Part shown: piece by piece, positions 33,109 through 41,326 of the stretch
How the letters are laid out: every line of letters starts with the position of its first letter
Position numbering within the stretch: the first letter of the stretch is position 1
DNA from: Terriglobia bacterium
GTDB taxonomy: Bacteria > Acidobacteriota > Terriglobia > Terriglobales > SCQP01
Direction of reading: 5' to 3'
Assembly: GCA_021323595.1 (NCBI GenBank)
Contig: JAJPKR010000015.1
Location: 1 to 45,685, forward strand
DNA length: 45,685 nt
The notes under the pieces: model-generated
Told to the model about the DNA's origin: nothing
The model's input: only the letters and a program-made list of their open reading frames with translations
Database searches by the model: none
Translations under genes and position numbers: made by a program

Positions 33109-34536
33109 GTGAAAGCCATGACAAAAATTGGCGTCAGTTGTCTTGCAGTGGCAGTTGCGGCGGGAGTGATCACTTGGGCGGCATGTGCATCGAAAAGCGC
33201 GGTGACCAATCCGCCGGCGTCGGGCACGGTGACGACTACCGTGAACGATCCAGCGACATGCTCGGCTAACGGCGGCAACGGCGCCTACAGCCACGTATGG
33301 GTCAGCGTGACCGATGTGCTGATTCATGCGAGCTCATCGGCCGGGCCCAATGACCCCGGCTGGATCGATTTGACACCCAGTTTGAAGGGGGGCGCGCCCA
33401 TGCAGATCGACCTGCTCGGGCAGGCCAACAATCAATGTTTTCTGGCGACGCTCGGCTCTGCGACCGAGATTCAAGCCGGCCAATATCAGCAGATCCGAAT
33501 CATGCTGGCGCCGGACTCGGCGGCCCCTTCGATCAACAACAACCAATGCGGCAATGCGGCCAACTGCGTGGTCTTGGCCGGTGGAACCGTCGTGCCGCTG
33601 ACCCTGACCAGCGAGGCGCAGACCGGCTTGAAGATTCCTTCCGGGCAACTGGCCGGCGGCCAGTTCACCGTGGCCGCGGGGAAGACCGAGGACCTGGACA
33701 TCGATTTCAATACCTGCGCGTCCATTGTCGCGACCGGCAACGGCAAGTTTCTCTTGAAGCCGGTGTTGCACGCGGGTGAAGTCTCGACCACCGCCAGCTC
33801 CATCAACGGCGCCATCGTGGATCATGCCACCGGCAAGCCGATTGCCGGCGGGACCACGCTCGTGGCGCTCGAAACCAAGGACAGTGCCGGGATCGACCGC
33901 GTGCAGATGGAGACCAAAGCCGACGCCAATGGCAACTTTGTCTTTTGCCCCGTGCCGGCCGGCACCTACGACCTAGTAGCAGTGGCCGTGGATCAAAATA
34001 ATGTTGCGTATGCCGCCACGGTGACGACGGGAGTTACCAATGGGACAAGTGTCGGCAATGTGCCGCTTTACGCGGTAACCGCGCCGGCGGATACGGTCAC
34101 GGGCTTGGTGACGAGCACGGGAGGGGGGGCCGCAGTCTCGGTTTTAGCTACGATTTCGGCGCTGCAGGCGGTCGGCGGCAGCGGCTCGACGCTCGTGACC
34201 GTGCCGCTGGCGCAGCAAGCCTCTTCGACGCAATCGCTGCAGACGGCGGCGAGCACGGCGACTCTTACCTGTCCCGCCAACACCGATTGTGCGCAATACG
34301 CGCTGGATCTGCCCGTGGGCCTGCCCACGGTGGGCGCCTTTGCCGCAGGCGGCACCAACTACACACCGGCGGCGGCGACAACCAGCGCCGACTACCTCGT
34401 GGACGGGTTGGCCTTCAACGTCACCTCGAAGGATGCCGATTGCGGTACCCCGCCATCGGTGCAGGCGAAGGTGACGGTGACGGCGCAAGCGCAAAACGTT
34501 ACCGGTCCGGCGATCAACTTCACCAGTTGTCAGTGA
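33109..34536 (+). CDS. exported DUF4382-type protein
   Basis: The 475-residue protein begins from the GTG at 33109, which sits five bases after GGAGGAG; the ATG at 33118 is an alternative. The leader (VSCLAVAVAAGVITWAAC) ends in a Cys that could be lipidated, although the residue three before it is Trp, an atypical lipobox. A DUF4382 domain follows at about 45-240 (VWVSVTDVLIHASS and GQYQQIRIMLAP), then a carboxypeptidase-regulatory-like sandwich (INGAIVDHATGKPIAGG with NFVFCPVPAGTYDLVAV) and a Ser/Thr/Ala-rich C-terminal part. Such proteins are cell-surface or periplasmic beta-rich proteins of unknown role, common in acidobacteria. Codon use is more AT-rich than its neighbours. Confidence 0.78.
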   Translation: MKAMTKIGVSCLAVAVAAGVITWAACASKSAVTNPPASGTVTTTVNDPATCSANGGNGAYSHVWVSVTDVLIHASSSAGPNDPGWIDLTPSLKGGAPMQIDLLGQANNQCFLATLGSATEIQAGQYQQIRIMLAPDSAAPSINNNQCGNAANCVVLAGGTVVPLTLTSEAQTGLKIPSGQLAGGQFTVAAGKTEDLDIDFNTCASIVATGNGKFLLKPVLHAGEVSTTASSINGAIVDHATGKPIAGGTTLVALETKDSAGIDRVQMETKADANGNFVFCPVPAGTYDLVAVAVDQNNVAYAATVTTGVTNGTSVGNVPLYAVTAPADTVTGLVTSTGGGAAVSVLATISALQAVGGSGSTLVTVPLAQQASSTQSLQTAASTATLTCPANTDCAQYALDLPVGLPTVGAFAAGGTNYTPAAATTSADYLVDGLAFNVTSKDADCGTPPSVQAKVTVTAQAQNVTGPAINFTSCQ

Positions 34537-34553
34537 ACGGCGAGCGGTAAGCA

Positions 34554-34606
34554 CGTGTCGCCGGGCGGCGGGCGTTGAACACAACGCCCGACCGCCCGGC
34601 GGCACG
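34554..34606. terminator. long GC-rich hairpin after the DUF4382 gene
   Basis: The segment from 34554 to 34606 folds on itself: the left arm (CGTGTCGCCGGGCGG then GGGCGTT) and right arm (AACGCCC then CCGCCCGGCGGCACG) pair over about 22 positions with small internal mismatches and a six-base loop GAACAC. It starts 18 bases after the stop. There is no T-run, so it is either a factor-assisted terminator or a 3'-end stabiliser. Confidence 0.65.
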
Positions 34607-34625
34607 CCTGGCGACGCTCGCTGCG

Positions 34626-34653
34626 GCCGCTCTCATCGGCCGATGAGAGCGGC
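34626..34653. repeat. 28-bp perfect palindrome
   Basis: GCCGCTCTCATCGG directly abuts its exact reverse complement CCGATGAGAGCGGC, with no spacer. Outward pairing continues with C-G and G-C after one mismatch. It lies 20 bases past the first hairpin and 71 bases before alkA. Possible roles are a cruciform-forming site, a second terminator arm working on either strand, or a binding site for a dimeric regulator. Confidence 0.8.
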
Positions 34654-34724
34654 TGCGCCAGACGAAGCGGCCACCGTCTGCCAACGCGGTGCGCCGTCCT
34701 CGCGAGCGTCTGCTATGTTCGGAC

Positions 34725-35654
34725 ATGCCGTTGCGGGTCGCCGTCGAGCCGCCGTTTGATTTCGAACTGTCGCTGCGGTTCGTATGCGAGCCGCCGCGGG
34801 CGGCGGCGCATCTGATGACGGCCCCGGCGAGCGCTGCGGACGTCTGCTGCGGCCGCGAGTACCGCCGCGTGCTCGCACTGCCTTTGCGCCCGGTTCTGGC
34901 GCTCATCCGCAATCAGGGGACCGTCGATCGGCCGCGCATTGAGGCGCGAACGGTTCCCAGAGATTTAAGCGCGACGGAACGCCAAGAGGTAGGGCGCCAA
35001 GTTCGCCACATACTCTCCGGCGAGGTCCGGTTAGCGGAGTTTTACGGCCTTGCGGCGCGCGATCCCGTGCTGCAGCGACTTGCCGAGCGCTTCCACGGTC
35101 TCAAAGTGATCCGCACGCCTTCGCTCTACGAGTGCCTGGTCGGCACCGTCCTCGAACAGCAGTTGAATTTTCATTTCGCCTCGACGGTAAAACGCCGCCT
35201 GCTCGAAAAATTCGGCGTGCGCGTGGCCTACGGGGAGCGCGAACATTTAGGCTTTCCGCGTCCTGAGGATCTCGCGAAGCTGCATTCGGGCGATCTGCGG
35301 CCGCTGCAAATTTCCGAGCGCAAGGCGAGCTATTTGATTGGCATCGCCGCGGCTACGGCGGGCGGCAGCCTGAACGAAAGCCGGTTGCGCGAGCTGCCGC
35401 TGGCGGCGGCGGCGGAGCGTTTGCAAGTTCTGCGCGGGGTCGGGCGCTGGACGGCGGAATACGCCCTGCTCCGTGGCGTCGGGCATGGTGACGCGCTGCC
35501 GGCCGATGACGTGGGGCTGCAAAAGACCGTGGGCGAGCTGTACGATTTGCGCGGTTACGCCTCGGCGCTGGCCATCCGGCGGCGATGGCGCGCGCTCGCG
35601 CCATGGCGCGGCTATGCCGCCTTTTACTGCTGGTTCACCCAGTGGCAGAGTTAA
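34725..35654 (+). CDS. alkA: DNA-3-methyladenine glycosylase II (AlkA-like, HhH-GPD)
   Basis: The 309-residue protein has the AlkA N-terminal beta domain (FDFELSLRFV, EYRRVLALP), the HhH-GPD core (TPSLYECLVGTVLEQQLNFH), the helix-hairpin-helix LQVLRGVGRWTAEYALLRG and the catalytic Asp262 in LPADDVGLQK, equivalent to E. coli AlkA Asp238. It removes alkylated bases such as 3-methyladenine from DNA. The final helices (PWRGYAAFYCWFTQW) match the usual RPWRSYAAxYLW end. The ATG at 34725 gives a natural start; no strong ribosome site is seen (GGAC). No Ada-type regulator is fused, and the gene lies alone behind the palindromes. Confidence 0.88.
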   Translation: MPLRVAVEPPFDFELSLRFVCEPPRAAAHLMTAPASAADVCCGREYRRVLALPLRPVLALIRNQGTVDRPRIEARTVPRDLSATERQEVGRQVRHILSGEVRLAEFYGLAARDPVLQRLAERFHGLKVIRTPSLYECLVGTVLEQQLNFHFASTVKRRLLEKFGVRVAYGEREHLGFPRPEDLAKLHSGDLRPLQISERKASYLIGIAAATAGGSLNESRLRELPLAAAAERLQVLRGVGRWTAEYALLRGVGHGDALPADDVGLQKTVGELYDLRGYASALAIRRRWRALAPWRGYAAFYCWFTQWQS

Positions 35655-35789
35655 CGCGGGCAGGCGATCAGCGCCCCCGAACCAGGGATTAGGATTGGGG
35701 TCGCACCTTGGCCCGGCGCCGCGCGTTCGCGCTGGGGGTTTCGAAGCAGCCAGCGAGCCGGGGCGCACAGGGTATAATCAGCCCGTCTC

Positions 35790-36551
35790 ATGGGCCCATC
35801 GGCCAATCTTGCGCCAACGCCGGAGTGTCCGATTTGTCAAGACACCGGCTGGCGGATGCTGCCTGCGGATCGGGAAGGCGAACCGGAACGGGCCGCGCCC
35901 TGCACATGCCGCAAAGACCGGCGGACGGCGCGCTGGCTGGAGTTGGCCGGCATCCCCCCCCGCTACCGCCATTGCACGCTCGAAGACTTTGATCCGCAGC
36001 CGTATACCGGCTCGCCCGAGAGTTTGACTTGGGCGCTGATCAAGGCGCGGCGGTTCGTGGAAAATTACCCCGCCGATCGCACCGGCTTGCTCTTGATCGG
36101 GCCGTGTGGGGTAGGCAAGACTCACCTGGCCGTGGCGATTTTGCGACAGTTGATCGAGCAGCGTGGCGTGGCCGGCCGTTTCGCCGACTATCGCGAGCTG
36201 CTGAAGGGTATGCAAGCGACCTACGATCCCGGCAACTCTCAGTCGGAGGCGGCGTTCCTGCGCCCCTACCTGGAAGCCGAGGTCCTGGTTCTGGACGATT
36301 TGGGGGTCGGGCGGGCCACCGAATGGGCGATGGAGACGCTCCACTACCTGCTCAATTCCCGCTACAGCAATGAACGCACGACGGTCCTGACGACCAATCT
36401 GGACGACGGCGATCCGACAAAGAAGGAGCTGACCACGGCGGTGGGCGAGCGGCTGCGCTCGCGTCTCTTCGAGATGTGCCAGACGGTCGCCATCACCGGC
36501 GATGATTACCGGCGGCGGCTGCGCGCGAGGGACTTCTTAGCTCGGGACTAA
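35790..36551 (+). CDS. DnaC/DnaI-like AAA+ ATPase (helicase-loader family)
   Basis: The 253-residue protein has an N-terminal zinc-finger-like arrangement CPICQDTGW with PCTCRKDR (Cys13, Cys16, Cys38, Cys40), as in DnaI/DnaC loaders. It also has Walker A GPCGVGKTH (104-112), Walker B EVLVLDDLGVGRA, a sensor-1 region TTVLTTNLDD and an arginine-finger-like GERLRSRLFEM. The family loads the replicative helicase DnaB on DNA. IstB-type transposition proteins share the fold, but the zinc motif and chromosomal context favour a loader. The start is the ATG at 35790. A hairpin follows its stop and separates it from rpsA. Confidence 0.8.
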   Translation: MGPSANLAPTPECPICQDTGWRMLPADREGEPERAAPCTCRKDRRTARWLELAGIPPRYRHCTLEDFDPQPYTGSPESLTWALIKARRFVENYPADRTGLLLIGPCGVGKTHLAVAILRQLIEQRGVAGRFADYRELLKGMQATYDPGNSQSEAAFLRPYLEAEVLVLDDLGVGRATEWAMETLHYLLNSRYSNERTTVLTTNLDDGDPTKKELTTAVGERLRSRLFEMCQTVAITGDDYRRRLRARDFLARD

Positions 36552-36557
36552 TTCCCC

Positions 36558-36606
36558 GCCAGGGGCCGGCTCAACGCCGGCGGCGTAGGGTGGACGGCCC
36601 CCTGGC
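36558..36606. terminator. nested GC-rich hairpins downstream of the DnaC-like gene
   Basis: An outer stem pairs GCCAGGGGCC (36558-36567) with GGCCCCCTGGC (36596-36606) with one bulged base. An inner stem pairs GCCGGC with GCCGGC around TCAAC (36565-36581). The two are alternatives or nested. It begins six bases after the stop codon, as expected for a termination structure, but no T-run follows. Confidence 0.45.
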
Positions 36607-36666
36607 AGAGGGGCGCCGAGGCTCCAGCGGCGTACCGGGCGCCAGCGGGAAGGGAGGGAAGGCGGC

Positions 36667-36695
36667 GGTTTGACAGTCAAGCTCTTCGCCTATAT
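36667..36695 (+). promoter_or_regulatory. strong sigma70 promoter of rpsA
   Basis: A perfect -35 TTGACA (36667-36672) and -10 TATCAT (36690-36695) are separated by 17 bases, the optimum spacing. The predicted transcript starts near 36702, leaving about 100 bases of leader before the ATG at 36804. This is the best promoter in the window, in keeping with a ribosomal gene. Confidence 0.7.
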
Positions 36696-36803
36696 CATGA
36701 GGAGTGCGCCGTTGATCGCCTTGCGTCATCGTCCTCCCTTGCACGCCAAGTGGTTTTAGGGTCGGATTCGCCGAACGGCGGTCGGGTATTGCCCACCCGT
36801 CCC

Positions 36804-38474
36804 ATGGAAGATTTCGAACAACTACTAGACTCTTACGAACAGCAGACTCAGGCCGTCGAAGGCCAAGTTCTGAAAGGCACCGTCCTCAAGCTGGCCGGCG
36901 AAGAAGTTTTCGTCGACATCGGCCGCAAATCGGAAGGAGTGGTGGCCTTGCGCGAATTCATGGACCTGGCCGGCCAGGTGCAGGTCCGTCCCGGCGATGT
37001 CATTGACGTCGTCGTCGAGCGCGAGGAGGGCGAGCGAGGGCTGCGGCTCTCGCACGAAAAGGCCGTCCGCCTGCGCCTGTGGGACGACCTGGAGAAGGCG
37101 CATCGCGAGGGCACCATCATTCAGGGCCACATCACCGAGCGCATCAAGGGCGGCGTCGCGTGCGACATCGGGGTCAAGGCGTTTCTGCCGGGGTCGCAAC
37201 TGGATCTGCGCCCGCCGCGCAACCTCGACGCCTTTCTCGGCCAAGAGGTTCGCGTCCGCATCATCAAGCTTAACAAGAAGCGCGGCAACGTCGTGGTCTC
37301 GCGCAAGGTGGTGCTCGAGGACGAGCAAGCGCAGCGTCGCGCCAAGACGCTCGAGACCCTGCATGAAGGCGATGTAATTGCCGGCGTGGTCAAGAACGTC
37401 ACCGAATATGGCGTGTTCGTGGACGTGGGCGGGCTCGACGGCTTGCTGCACGTCAGCGATTTGTCCTGGGGCCGGGTCGCCCATCCCAACGAGATCGTGC
37501 AGCCGGGCGACGAGATCACGGTCAAGGTGCTGAAATTCGATCGCGCTAAGATGCGCGTCTCGCTCGGCTTCAAGCAATTAGTGCCCGATCCCTGGTCCGA
37601 TGCCGCCGAGCGCTATCCGATCGGCGCGCGCGTGCGCGGCAAGGTGGTCAGCATTACCGATTACGGTTGTTTCGTCGAATTGGAGCAAGGCATCGAGGGT
37701 CTCATCCACGTTTCCGAGATGTCTTGGTCCAAGCGCACCAAGCACCCCAGCAAGCTGGTGAAAGCGGGGGATGAGCTGGAAGTCGTCGTGCTCGACGTCA
37801 ACCCCGCCGAGCGACGCATGTCTCTCTCCCTGCGCCAGGCGCAGCCGAACCCCTGGGATACCCTGCACGAGCGCTACGCGCCCGGCGCGGTGGTGGAGGG
37901 GCGGGTGCGCAACCTGACCGATTTCGGCGCTTTCGTGGAGATCGAGGACGGCATCGACGGCCTGGTGCACATCAGCGATTTCTCCTGGACCAAGCGCATC
38001 AAACACCCCTCCGAAGTGGTCAAGAAGGGGGACAAGGTGCGGGCCAAGATTCTGGGTATCGACGCCGAGAATCGCCGCCTTTCGCTCGGCATCCGCCAGT
38101 TGGAGCCCGACGCCTGGGAAAGCTTCTTCGAGCACCGGCAGTTGGGCGATATTTTGCCCGGTCGGGTGGTCCGGCTGGCCTCGTTTGGGGCGTTCGTGGA
38201 ACTGGAGGGGGGCATCGAGGCCCTCTGCCACAATTCCGAGATCAATCCCGACGTCACGGGCGGCGCGCCGCTGGAGATCGGGCGCGAGTACGAGTTCAAG
38301 ATCATCAAGCTCAATCCGGCGGACAAGAAGATCGGCCTCAGCTTGCGCGCCCCGCTGCATGGCGCCGAGCGGGAGACGATCGAGGCTTATCGTCATTCCC
38401 CCTCCGGAGCGCGCACGACCATCGAAGAGATGGTGACCCTCAAGCGCGCTGGCAACGGCGACGCCAATCCGTAA
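36804..38474 (+). CDS. rpsA: ribosomal protein S1, six S1 domains
   Basis: The 556-residue protein has six OB-fold S1 motifs at about residues 20-90, 105-170, 190-260, 275-345, 362-430 and 449-520. The typical pattern is clear in GVFVDVGGLDGLLHVSDLSW, GCFVELEQGIEGLIHVSEMS and GAFVEIEDGIDGLVHISDFS. Domains 1 and 2 are the divergent ribosome-binding type (EGVVALREF, VKAFLPGSQLDLRP). S1 helps the 30S subunit bind and unfold messages. The ATG at 36804 (MEDFEQLLDSYEQ) is preferred to an earlier GTG at 36750, as it starts the acidic leader typical of S1. The sixth domain has LCHNSEI in place of the usual LVHISE, a mild divergence. Confidence 0.93.
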   Translation: MEDFEQLLDSYEQQTQAVEGQVLKGTVLKLAGEEVFVDIGRKSEGVVALREFMDLAGQVQVRPGDVIDVVVEREEGERGLRLSHEKAVRLRLWDDLEKAHREGTIIQGHITERIKGGVACDIGVKAFLPGSQLDLRPPRNLDAFLGQEVRVRIIKLNKKRGNVVVSRKVVLEDEQAQRRAKTLETLHEGDVIAGVVKNVTEYGVFVDVGGLDGLLHVSDLSWGRVAHPNEIVQPGDEITVKVLKFDRAKMRVSLGFKQLVPDPWSDAAERYPIGARVRGKVVSITDYGCFVELEQGIEGLIHVSEMSWSKRTKHPSKLVKAGDELEVVVLDVNPAERRMSLSLRQAQPNPWDTLHERYAPGAVVEGRVRNLTDFGAFVEIEDGIDGLVHISDFSWTKRIKHPSEVVKKGDKVRAKILGIDAENRRLSLGIRQLEPDAWESFFEHRQLGDILPGRVVRLASFGAFVELEGGIEALCHNSEINPDVTGGAPLEIGREYEFKIIKLNPADKKIGLSLRAPLHGAERETIEAYRHSPSGARTTIEEMVTLKRAGNGDANP

Positions 38475-38536
38475 CGCGTGACCGGCAACCTTTCCCTGCG
38501 CTGCCGCCTCTAAACGGGGACGCAAGGAGAGGGCGC

Positions 38537-39085
38537 ATGGCCTCGCACACGACTCGCGATCACGCCGAAATTCAACGCTGGGCGGCCGAACATGACGCAT
38601 GTCCCGCCGTCGTCAGCCGCACCGACGGCATGCTGCGGTTCGAGTTCGATCCGGAGCGGGCCTCCAGCCTGACGCAAGTGGATTGGGACGATTTTTTCCA
38701 GGTCTTTGATGAAAAAGGCCTTGAGCTGGTGTACGACGACAAGCCCGGGAGCCGTTTTCACAAGTTTGTCTATCCGGAAACGGTCGCCGCCAAGGCCGAG
38801 CATCGCCCGCGCAGCAAGCCGGCGCGAGCCGCCAAGCGCATGAGCATCGTTCCCGCACAGGGCCAGCAGGCGGGCGGCCAAAGCGCCGGTTCGCGCGCCG
38901 GGCGAACGACGCGCGCCCAAAGCGCCGGCCCAGGGGCGCGCTCGCGCCGCAGCCGAGTTCCGGCGCAGGGCCGCCGCCAGACGGCCGTCGAAACCGCTCC
39001 CCGCGCCAAGAAGACGAGCAGGTCCGAGAGCAGTCGAGCCGGCGCCAAATCCCGGACATCGCGCCACGGCAAGCGGGCCGCCTAG
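38537..39085 (+). CDS. small domain with a histone-H1-like basic tail
   Basis: The 182-residue protein has an N-terminal domain of about 85 residues (TTRDHAEIQRWAAEHDACPA, LTQVDWDDFFQVFDEKGLEL, SRFHKFVYPE) related to conserved hypothetical proteins that contain the TTRDHxEIxxWAE start and WDEFFxxFDE core. The rest is a Lys/Arg/Ala/Ser tail (SKPARAAKRMS, RAKKTSRSESSRAGAKSR) with small repeats such as PAQGQ/PAQGR and AQSAG, like eukaryotic H1 or bacterial histone-like tails. DNA or RNA binding by the tail is an inference. GGAG lies upstream of the ATG. It lies between rpsA and an HU gene. Confidence 0.72.
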   Translation: MASHTTRDHAEIQRWAAEHDACPAVVSRTDGMLRFEFDPERASSLTQVDWDDFFQVFDEKGLELVYDDKPGSRFHKFVYPETVAAKAEHRPRSKPARAAKRMSIVPAQGQQAGGQSAGSRAGRTTRAQSAGPGARSRRSRVPAQGRRQTAVETAPRAKKTSRSESSRAGAKSRTSRHGKRAA

Positions 39086-39150
39086 CCTGCCACCCCGGTT
39101 CGCCAAGCCTCCGCCCTGCACCGGGCCCGCCCTCGCGGTGCGCAACCTGA

Positions 39151-39179
39151 TTGCCCTTGGCCGCGCTCTGCGCTACAGT
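39151..39179 (+). promoter_or_regulatory. candidate sigma70 promoter of the HU gene
   Basis: TTGCCC (39151-39156) and TACAGT (39174-39179) are separated by 17 bases. The predicted transcript would start about eight bases before the ATG at 39194, so the message would have a very short leader. No Shine-Dalgarno is visible. Confidence 0.4.
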
Positions 39180-39193
39180 TCTGCTTTACGCTC

Positions 39194-39523
39194 ATGACCA
39201 AAGCGGACCTGATTGAAGAGGTGTCGCGCACCGTTTCTATGACCCGGCGCGACAGCGAGGTGATCGTCGAAACCATCTTCGACAGCATCATCAAGTCGCT
39301 GCGCGCCGGCGACAAGATCGAGATTCGCGGTTTCGGTAGCTTCCGCACGCGCCAGCGCCGGGCGCGCATGGGACGCAATCCCAAAACCGGCGAACAAGTG
39401 GCCGTGCCGGCGCGCAAGGTGCCTTTCTTCAAGCCGAGCAAGGAACTCAAGGACGGCATCAACTCGCAGAACGACTCGGCGCCCTCCGCAGCCGCACCGC
39501 CGACCCCGCTTGGCCCACAATAG
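39194..39523 (+). CDS. HU/IHF-family DNA-binding protein
   Basis: The 109-residue protein has the canonical HU fold: MTKADLIEEVSRTVSMT at the start, the DNA-binding arm GFGSFRTRQRRARMGRNPKT with the conserved R-x-G-R-N-P tip, and VPFFKPSKELKD in the closing helix. It bends and compacts DNA as a dimer. The length exceeds the usual 90 residues because of a Ser/Pro/Ala-rich C-terminal tail (about 18 residues). Together with the basic-tail protein upstream, it makes a small chromatin-protein neighbourhood. A promoter-like pair lies just before it. Confidence 0.93.
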   Translation: MTKADLIEEVSRTVSMTRRDSEVIVETIFDSIIKSLRAGDKIEIRGFGSFRTRQRRARMGRNPKTGEQVAVPARKVPFFKPSKELKDGINSQNDSAPSAAAPPTPLGPQ

Positions 39524-39616
39524 CGGGCTGGGAGCCGATAAAGGCGCCACTTTCCTCTTGCGCCCCAGGTTGCATTTTCACTAACATTTCGCCCGAGAGA
39601 GTGCCAGAAGAGTCCC

Positions 39617-39994
39617 ATGGCGCTGACTAGCAATCGAATCGGCAAGATCGGGGAGCGCATTCGCGATTTCCGGCTCCAGCGGGGTCTGTCGCAGGGCGAC
39701 ATCGAACAGCGCACCGGGCTTTTGCGCTGCTATCTTTCCCGCGTCGAAAACGGCCACACCACGCCCTCTCTCCAGACTCTCAACAAAATTGCGCGTGCGT
39801 TGGAGATGCCCTTGGCCAATTTCTTCGCTGAGCCGGCCGGTTCGGGCGACGGCGCGCTGCCGACGCTTACGGATGAAGCGGTAACCTTTTTGACCCAGGT
39901 GCGGCGGTACGCTTCGGCCCTCAATGACGCGGATCGCCAGGCGATTTTGGCCATGATCAAGCGCATGGCCTATATGGAAACGCCGCACACCTAA
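39617..39994 (+). CDS. XRE-family transcription regulator
   Basis: The 125-residue protein has an N-terminal helix-turn-helix of the Cro/CI type at about 8-65: IGERIRDFRLQRGLSQGDIE, then RCYLSRVENGHTTPSLQTLN and IARALEMPLANFF. The C-terminal 50 residues are a helical, probably oligomerising, segment (FLTQVRRYASALNDADRQAI). No cupin or peptidase domain is attached. A possible promoter with TTGCGC (39558) and TAACAT (39582) lies upstream. Its target genes are not evident, but autoregulation is usual for the family. It is convergent with hemL, the two stop codons being 18 bases apart. Confidence 0.88.
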   Translation: MALTSNRIGKIGERIRDFRLQRGLSQGDIEQRTGLLRCYLSRVENGHTTPSLQTLNKIARALEMPLANFFAEPAGSGDGALPTLTDEAVTFLTQVRRYASALNDADRQAILAMIKRMAYMETPHT

Positions 39995-40012
39995 CGCCAG
40001 ATCAGAATCCGT

Positions 40013-41326
40013 TCAAGCCCGGGAGCCCACGGCGCGGAAAGCTTCTGCGGCTGCGGCGAGCGTCAAGTCGACTTCCTGGTCTCCGTGGGCGAGGCTGACG
40101 AATGCCGCCTCGAACTGCGCCGGCGGGAGCAGCACGCCGCGCGCCGTCATGGCGCGATGGAACGCGGCGAAGGCCCGGGTATCGGAGCGATTGGCGCAGG
40201 TGAAATCCCGGACCGGTTCCTCCGCGAAGAACACGGTAAACATGCTGCCGACCGACTGCACTTGCACGGCGAGGCCGGCGCTTCGCGCCGCCTCGCGCAA
40301 TCCCGCCGCCAGGCGGGTGCTCGTGGCCTCCAGGCGCTGATAAGCCGGGCGGTCGGCGCGCAGCGTCTCCAGCGTGGCCAGCCCCGCCGCCATGGAGAGC
40401 GGATTGCCGGAGAGAGTCCCCGCCTGATACACCGGTCCCAACGGGCTGATGTGCCGCATAATCTCCGCGCGCCCACCGAAGGCGCCAATGGGCAGGCCGC
40501 CGCCGATGACTTTGCCTAAAGTGAAGAGGTCGGCCTCAAGCTGAAAACGCTCGGTCGCGCCCCCGTAGGCGAGACGGCTGCCGGTCATGACCTCGTCCAA
40601 GATCAACAGCGCTCCGGCGTTGGCCGCCAATGCACGCAGGCCCTGGAGAAAGCCCGGCACGGGCGGAATACAGCCCATGTTGCCGGCCACCGGCTCGACG
40701 ATGACGGCGGCAATCTTGGCGCCCTCTTGGTCGAAGACCGCTTGCGCGGCGTGCAAATCGTTGTAGGGCAGTACGATCGTGGCGGCGACGGCAGCGGCGG
40801 GGACGCCCGCGGAGCTGGCCGTGCCAAACGTCGCCAGCCCGGAGCCGGCTTCGACCAGGAGCGCGTCCGCATGCCCGTGATAGCCGCCGGCGAACTTCAA
40901 GATCAGGTCGCGGCCGGTATAGCCGCGCGCCAGGCGCAGGACGGACATGACGGCTTCAGTGCCGGAGTTGACGAACCGAAGCATCTCAATCGCCGGATAG
41001 GCCTCATGGATTCGCTCCGCGAGTGCCAACTCTTCGGGGGACGACAGGCCAAAGCTGGTGCCGTGGGCGGCGGCAGCTTGCACGGCGGCCGTGACCGCAG
41101 GATGGGCATGGCCGAGCAGCATGGCGCCCCAAGAGCCGATATAGTCCACGTATCGGCTGCCATCCACGTCGTAGAGGTACGCGCCGGCGCCCCGAGCAAT
41201 CCAACGCGGCTCTCCCTGGACCGCACGAAACGCCCGCACGGGAGAGTTGACCCCAGCGGGCAACAGCGCTTCGGCCCGCGCTTGCAGGCGGCGAGAGGCG
41301 CTGAGAGGAGGTTTTGCTTGACTCAT
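40013..41326 (-). CDS. hemL: glutamate-1-semialdehyde 2,1-aminomutase
   Basis: The 437-residue PLP enzyme converts glutamate-1-semialdehyde to 5-aminolevulinate in C5 haem synthesis. The whole family pattern is present: PAGVNSPVRAFRAV, DVDGSRYVDYIGSWGAMLLG, FVNSGTEAVMSVLRLARG, KFAGGYHGHADALLV and LILDEVMTGSR. The Schiff-base lysine is Lys272 in DLFTLGKVIGGGLPIGAFGG. The ATG at 41326 overlaps the stop of the upstream flavoprotein gene as ATGA, so the two are translationally coupled. The length is normal and all key residues are intact. Confidence 0.95.
   Translation of the reverse strand: MSQAKPPLSASRRLQARAEALLPAGVNSPVRAFRAVQGEPRWIARGAGAYLYDVDGSRYVDYIGSWGAMLLGHAHPAVTAAVQAAAAHGTSFGLSSPEELALAERIHEAYPAIEMLRFVNSGTEAVMSVLRLARGYTGRDLILKFAGGYHGHADALLVEAGSGLATFGTASSAGVPAAAVAATIVLPYNDLHAAQAVFDQEGAKIAAVIVEPVAGNMGCIPPVPGFLQGLRALAANAGALLILDEVMTGSRLAYGGATERFQLEADLFTLGKVIGGGLPIGAFGGRAEIMRHISPLGPVYQAGTLSGNPLSMAAGLATLETLRADRPAYQRLEATSTRLAAGLREAARSAGLAVQVQSVGSMFTVFFAEEPVRDFTCANRSDTRAFAAFHRAMTARGVLLPPAQFEAAFVSLAHGDQEVDLTLAAAAEAFRAVGSRA

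Noticed and set aside
34626-34653. Palindrome as part of a CRISPR array or IS end
   Set aside because: It occurs once here, has no spacers or repeats around it, and no transposase is near.
35790-36551. IstB transposition helper ATPase
   Set aside because: The N-terminal four-cysteine motif and the lack of an IstA transposase next to it favour a DnaC/DnaI-type loader.
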